This document shows, one piece after another, positions 52,787 through 56,376 of a DNA stretch of 56,376 nt. The DNA is from Anaerolineales bacterium UBA3499 (lineage in GTDB: Bacteria; Chloroflexota; Anaerolineae; Anaerolineales; UBA11657), in assembly GCA_002377585.1 (NCBI GenBank), contig DFQC01000015.1:1-56376 (forward strand). The letters run 5' to 3'. The first letter of the stretch is position 1. The number at the start of each line of letters is the position of its first letter. The translations under genes and the position numbers were made by a program. The notes beneath the pieces are model-generated. The model did no database searches, was not told where the DNA came from, and saw only the letters and a list, made by a program, of their open reading frames with translations.

Positions 52787-54478
52787 TTATCCAAACAAAT
52801 CTGTTTTAGCCTGTGCTACTTTTTCTGAATCAGATTGCAACTTATGTTCCTGTTGGCTTATTTCCGCATACAATTCGGGACCGTAGTCCCTGGTACGGAT
52901 CACTACTGGCATTGGTACTGCATGACCCATTATAAGTGCCTGTTGTTGTGTGTCCAATCGGGCAAGTACTTCGCGTAGAGCACTTGCTCCACTCACTCCG
53001 GAAAATACTGCCCGGATATCCGATTCATTGTCTAACAAACATGTCACACGTGTACCGATCTGACTCATCACTTCATCATCTATGCCACTTGGTCGTTGGT
53101 CCACAACAAGAAGTGTTACATTGTATTTTCTTAGCTCACGAGCTATGGTTCCAAAAATAGTGTGCTGAGATATCTCGGGGTCGAGGAACTTGTGAGCTTC
53201 TTCTATTACAATCATGAGCGGATTTGGTTCATCTCCCTGTTGTCCAAATGCTTTGTTTTTGGTCGCAACATAGCGATGATGAATTCTGCGTGTTAGATAA
53301 TTGGCAACAAACATATAAGCTGGCAGGCTATCGCCGTATATGCCAAATTCAAGCACTATACTTATGCCTGAGTTTAGTTTTTGAAACAGTGTTTCAACAA
53401 TATCCTCGCTCACATTTGTTTTGAGGAATCCCATACGTCTAAAAATTTCGAACTTGCGTTGAATGGCTCCTAAAGTGCCTTTTATTAAATCTCCTTGTTG
53501 CACGAATTCATCAAGTTCGGACTGATCATTTTCATCGTTGGACAGCAATTTACGTAACCACTTACGTCCTAGACGTCTTCGTAAGAAATATAACGCATTG
53601 ACTTGAACTTCACTTAGTGTTAGAACACCTGCTAGCATGGCTATGTCTTCTGGCTCAATAGCATCGTAAGGAATGTGTAATGCGCCGTCATGTCTGTTAC
53701 CTCTTGCTTGTGAGGTTTCTGGATCTAGCGTGATTACATTTACTTGATGTGCATCAAACAGCTGCTGTAAACCTTTATATTCTTTTCCATGTTCATTCTT
53801 GATCGCCCAACCATAATCATTGTGCATATCGAAAATAAGACATGACGCTTTACCTGACTTGACTATTCCTGATAACAGTGTGCGTGTTATGAAGGATTTA
53901 CCAGTACCGCTTTTACCAAATACTCCAGATGAACGTTCTATGAATCTGTCCAGATTAACATTAATAGGAACTTGGTCCATCTCTATTGGATTGCCTATAT
54001 AGAAATGGTCGCTATCTGCTTTTCCAAAAACTTTTGCCACATCTTCTTCGTTTGCTTGCACAACGACTGAAAAATGCGCAGGTATAGTTTTGACTGGCTT
54101 TGGCTCCTCCGAACCGTGCTCTAGTACAAGCATTGGAGCCACGTTAGCTTTACCGTATGCTAATGTGCTTCGGTATACCTCAGCCATAATAATATCTGTT
54201 GCTTCAGGCGGATTAGATTCGACAGATGGATTAGTGTGCTCGAGTGCAACATCGGTTACTATGCAGAAAAAGCGACGTTCAGTTAGACCTTGTACAACTA
54301 CGTAGCGTCCTACAGCTAACTGTTCAATCATACTGCCTGGCAGTTCACCAGCATCTAATTTCACAACAAGTCCCTTAGATAATGAACCCCCAACTATGGT
54401 ACCAATTCGTATACCAGGAGTGCTTGGATTGTCTTGATTGGCAGGAAAATGTTTTTCCAATTCTGATTCTGGGATCAT
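52787..54478 (-). CDS. herA: HerA-like DNA translocase ATPase
   Basis: A 563-residue hexameric FtsK/HerA-type ATPase acting with NurA in DNA-end resection. The N-terminal HAS barrel (about 22-80) has GIRIGTIVGGSLSKGLVV and RYVVVQGLTERRFFCIVTDV. The P-loop is GKSGTGKS at 188-195. Walker B and the neighbouring Glu are in LMIVIEEAHKFLDPE. The arginine-finger region has LLVVDQRPSGIDDEVMSQIGTRV, and RALIMGHAV-like QQALIMGHAVPMPVVIRTR ends the core. It overlaps the upstream 208-residue gene by four bases. Last gene of the operon, reading toward the shared terminator. Confidence 0.92.
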   Translation of the reverse strand: MIPESELEKHFPANQDNPSTPGIRIGTIVGGSLSKGLVVKLDAGELPGSMIEQLAVGRYVVVQGLTERRFFCIVTDVALEHTNPSVESNPPEATDIIMAEVYRSTLAYGKANVAPMLVLEHGSEEPKPVKTIPAHFSVVVQANEEDVAKVFGKADSDHFYIGNPIEMDQVPINVNLDRFIERSSGVFGKSGTGKSFITRTLLSGIVKSGKASCLIFDMHNDYGWAIKNEHGKEYKGLQQLFDAHQVNVITLDPETSQARGNRHDGALHIPYDAIEPEDIAMLAGVLTLSEVQVNALYFLRRRLGRKWLRKLLSNDENDQSELDEFVQQGDLIKGTLGAIQRKFEIFRRMGFLKTNVSEDIVETLFQKLNSGISIVLEFGIYGDSLPAYMFVANYLTRRIHHRYVATKNKAFGQQGDEPNPLMIVIEEAHKFLDPEISQHTIFGTIARELRKYNVTLLVVDQRPSGIDDEVMSQIGTRVTCLLDNESDIRAVFSGVSGASALREVLARLDTQQQALIMGHAVPMPVVIRTRDYGPELYAEISQQEHKLQSDSEKVAQAKTDLFG

Positions 54479-55101
54479 GTGTTCACCTGTATACGACGCA
54501 ATATCGAGTTGAGCTTGGAAAGGTCATCCGAAAGTAATCTAGCCAACTCTTTTCCAGCCTGCAACAAGAAAATCTCCCGATCTTCAATAGGTCTTGCTTG
54601 TGATGCACGTTGTAAAGCTGTTGCAATTAGCTCTTCCGCAGGTGTTTCCTTGGAGTTTAGTATTAGTGCAAGATAATCTTGCCTATCTGTAAAATGGATT
54701 ACATCGTTGAGTGAACATCGCTTAATATAGTCTAAGGTAACTGGCGGTTGTGGTGGCAGACCTTGTATGATGTTGCTTTGAGATGAATATCCGACTGATA
54801 GTACGCTAACCTCTATGGGTATTTGCCTGTTTTTTCGTTGATCTTGAATGTAAGCTTCCGGTAGTTCAGGGGCGGCTATAAGTTGTCGTACAAATAAATC
54901 ATCTTCTATAACGATATTATGTATTATGCCGATGATTTCGGTCAACCCTTGTTGTGCAGGTGCTTTGACGAAGTCTCCAAATAGAGGCACTTCTGGCTCT
55001 GGCAGCAAGCATCCAAATGTAAAACCTGTGGTGTCACTACGTAACATTCTACCAATTGGTATTGATAAATTTGTTTTTTCTTGAGAATTTACATCATTCA
55101 T
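54475..55101 (-). CDS. HAS-barrel-like protein between nurA and herA
   Basis: A 208-residue protein with no full-length family recognised. Residues 14-75 (IPIGRMLRSDTTGFTFG, then VPLFGDFVKAP and EIIGIIHNIVIEDDLFV) have the beta-rich pattern of HAS barrels found at the N-terminus of HerA. A later segment, DYIKRCSLNDVIHFTDRQDYLA, parallels AHFSVVVQANEEDVAKVFGK in HerA, so the protein may be a HerA N-terminal paralogue without the ATPase (inference). The C-terminal 60 residues look helical. It overlaps both neighbours by four bases, implying coupled translation and a place in the HerA-NurA complex. Confidence 0.75.
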   Translation of the reverse strand: MNDVNSQEKTNLSIPIGRMLRSDTTGFTFGCLLPEPEVPLFGDFVKAPAQQGLTEIIGIIHNIVIEDDLFVRQLIAAPELPEAYIQDQRKNRQIPIEVSVLSVGYSSQSNIIQGLPPQPPVTLDYIKRCSLNDVIHFTDRQDYLALILNSKETPAEELIATALQRASQARPIEDREIFLLQAGKELARLLSDDLSKLNSILRRIQVNT

Positions 55102-56288
55102 TGTCCGTACCTCCGTTTAGCACTATTAGTCCATTGCTTCCCCTGTGCCTTTCTTGATATAACAGCAGACAGTCCGCTACGATGCATGCTGCTACCAATC
55201 ATCTCATCAAGGTGTCCACGTTCTGTCCAGGATACGACAGCAAGTTCATGTGATCGCATAAGCACATAAGGAAATCCCTTGCCAAAACGGGCTTGTTCTA
55301 CTATACCTGAGTGTGTTAGCGAGAGTTGTTCAGGTTGATTAGCGACCCATTCTGGAATTTCTACTCTCAGTATTACAGGTTGTTCGCTGGTACCAGCGTT
55401 AACGTAGTAAAATACTATTTTTTGACCTTTGGGCAGATATCTTTCCAGATTCTGTGGAGATGCATTCACAAAAATAGCACTTCTTTCTCCCGGCTGTAGT
55501 GTGCCAAATAGCATTCGGTCTGTTAGTTGCGAGTAATCACCAAGTGTGCGTAATGCGTGATTGTCGAACATGTCATTTTCCATATCATATAATCTGAGTA
55601 GGCGTAGCACATTGGCAGCTCGTGGCCTATCTATTACTCCTGCAATACAAGCGTTTGTTGACTCTATGTCGCTCAATGTTTCCAGATATTCTCCTAAAAT
55701 CTCATCCGATTGTCTGTGTTCTGCGGTTTGTAGACCTAGATAAAGTAACAACCCATTGTCTAACATTAGTAAAGTGGGTGCTGTCTTAACCTCTCTTTTA
55801 GCAATCTGTGCCAATTCGCGTAGTTCAGCAATGTCACGTCGTGCATTTACTAAAGAACTTGGGATTAGGACTTCATTGGGGTATAGATCATGATCTTCGT
55901 GAAATAAATGAGGATTAGATGAACATATTGGCGCTTCGTCCAAACCGTGACGAAAGATTATGCTTCCAGTGTTGATAAGATAATAAAGTGCTATACCATG
56001 ACGGTCAGGATAGACTTGTGAACCGTCTGCAGCTGCAATATTTGCTCGTTCTGGGTGGCTTGGGCATTGAAAAACTGCATGTACTGGTTCAGAAGTAGGT
56101 ATAGCACCAGTCCAGTGCATTGATAGGGCTCTTTCTATTTTCTTTTCAAGTACTGGATCATTGTTGGTGATTTTTGCAAGAGTTGCACGAGCTTTTGGAA
56201 GTCGATCCGCTATTTCTGCAGAACGAGATGCTATGGTAGAACCCATATTATTAACTTGTTCCGACAATTTATTCAGTTCAAGCCCCAT
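55098..56288 (-). CDS. nurA: NurA-domain nuclease
   Basis: A 396-residue protein. The first 60 residues form a helical N-terminus (LNKLSEQVNNMGSTIASRSAEI). The NurA domain follows: AAADGSQVYPDRHG with catalytic Asp88, LLMLDNGLLLYLG with the second acidic residue where most members have L-D-G-[ST]-L, and a C-terminal region with FPYVLMRSHELAVVSWTER, the final conserved His/Glu segment. Mn-dependent 5'-3' nuclease and endonuclease activity working with HerA is expected. It is the first gene of the three-gene operon; the next start overlaps its stop as ATGA. AGGA lies about 12 bases before the ATG. Confidence 0.87.
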   Translation of the reverse strand: MGLELNKLSEQVNNMGSTIASRSAEIADRLPKARATLAKITNNDPVLEKKIERALSMHWTGAIPTSEPVHAVFQCPSHPERANIAAADGSQVYPDRHGIALYYLINTGSIIFRHGLDEAPICSSNPHLFHEDHDLYPNEVLIPSSLVNARRDIAELRELAQIAKREVKTAPTLLMLDNGLLLYLGLQTAEHRQSDEILGEYLETLSDIESTNACIAGVIDRPRAANVLRLLRLYDMENDMFDNHALRTLGDYSQLTDRMLFGTLQPGERSAIFVNASPQNLERYLPKGQKIVFYYVNAGTSEQPVILRVEIPEWVANQPEQLSLTHSGIVEQARFGKGFPYVLMRSHELAVVSWTERGHLDEMIGSSMHRSGLSAVISRKAQGKQWTNSAKRRYGQ

Positions 56289-56306
56289 TGCTATGTCATC
56301 CTATAG

Positions 56307-56334
56307 ATTTGGTTGCAGTTAGACTAAACCAAAT
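56307..56334. repeat. Inverted repeat upstream of nurA
   Basis: ATTTGGTT at 56307-56314 and AACCAAAT at 56327-56334 are exact complements separated by 12 bases. The pair lies 19 bases upstream of the nurA start on the minus strand and could be an operator or 5'-leader hairpin. The window ends 42 bases later, so the promoter cannot be fully seen. Confidence 0.3.
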
Positions 56335-56376
56335 TGCACTGACAATTATGCAAATGATTTTAACTTTACTATTGCT

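Noticed and set aside
52787..56288. An antiphage HerA system (HerA with Sir2 or DUF4297)
   Set aside because: The partner is a NurA nuclease, not a Sir2 or DUF4297 effector, so DNA-end resection is the simpler reading.
1..56376. Mobile elements, CRISPR arrays, integrase attachment sites, rRNA and tRNA
   Set aside because: Read for on both strands; no transposase or integrase frames, repeat arrays or structural RNA patterns were found.

Overview
The window is AT-rich bacterial DNA, almost entirely protein coding, with 46 CDS calls. It is dominated by one long plus-strand locus (about 1-49,870) for a complex cell-surface glycan. I see no rRNA, tRNA, CRISPR array, insertion sequence, attachment site or origin, and no gene-free stretch longer than about 280 bases. 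Start codons are mixed (ATG, GTG, TTG), and many neighbours overlap as ATGA or GTGA. No single gene settles the taxonomy. The AT-rich genome, wealth of GT-C membrane glycosyltransferases, PD40-repeat lipoprotein, HerA/NurA pair, bacterial AcnA and UDP-sulfoquinovose synthase fit a Chloroflexota-like bacterium best; this is a tentative inference.

Layout. (1) 1-9,540: end of a GT-C-like membrane protein, a GT4 glycosyltransferase, a GT39-like membrane protein, a NodU/CmcH-type carbamoyltransferase, two sugar-nucleotide SDRs (one GDP-mannose-3,5-epimerase-like), another GT4 enzyme and an SGNH hydrolase. (2) 9,560-15,310: two WecA/TagO-like initiating transferases flank a CapD/PglF-type SDR; the second transferase carries an extra C-terminal membrane domain resembling the missing N-terminal domain of that SDR. 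A DUF2142-like membrane protein with a carbohydrate-binding-like insert follows. (3) 15,320-25,070: asparagine synthase-type amidotransferase, DegT aminotransferase, TylCIII-type C-methyltransferase, three SDRs, a second methyltransferase and a FAD oxidoreductase, together a modified-sugar module. (4) 25,200-31,730: a DUF5989 mini-protein and three very large GT-C/YfhO-like membrane proteins. (5) 31,840-36,480: a half-size DUF318-type permease, UDP-sulfoquinovose synthase, an SDR, a DUF2304-GT2 fusion and a polysaccharide deacetylase. (6) 36,500-41,130: housekeeping genes argS and dcd, a minus-strand PD40 lipoprotein and a zinc-phospholipase-like protein. (7) 41,180-49,870: rmlD, GT2 enzymes, rnhB, a GT4 enzyme, two Wzz-like proteins, a CpsD-like kinase, rmlA and rmlB (no rmlC). 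(8) 49,871-52,570: acnA, closed by a perfect bidirectional terminator. (9) 52,787-56,288, minus strand: an overlapping operon nurA - HAS-barrel protein - herA for DNA-end processing.

How the parts work together (inference): nucleotide sugars are made and modified by ten SDRs plus aminotransferase, methyltransferases and amidotransferase. WecA-like enzymes start glycans on undecaprenyl phosphate, and cytoplasmic GT2/GT4 enzymes extend them. Dolichyl-phosphate-sugar-synthase-like GT2s charge polyprenyl phosphate for the GT-C enzymes, which act outside the membrane. Carbamoyl, acyl or deacetyl changes and sulfoquinovose decorate the product, and Wzz/CpsD proteins tune chain length. No flippase, Wzy polymerase, ligase or ABC exporter is visible. 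The most unusual points are the apparent split and re-fused PglF architecture, its changed active-site residue, the sulfoquinovose-permease pair, the DUF2304-GT2 fusion and the three-gene nurA-herA operon.
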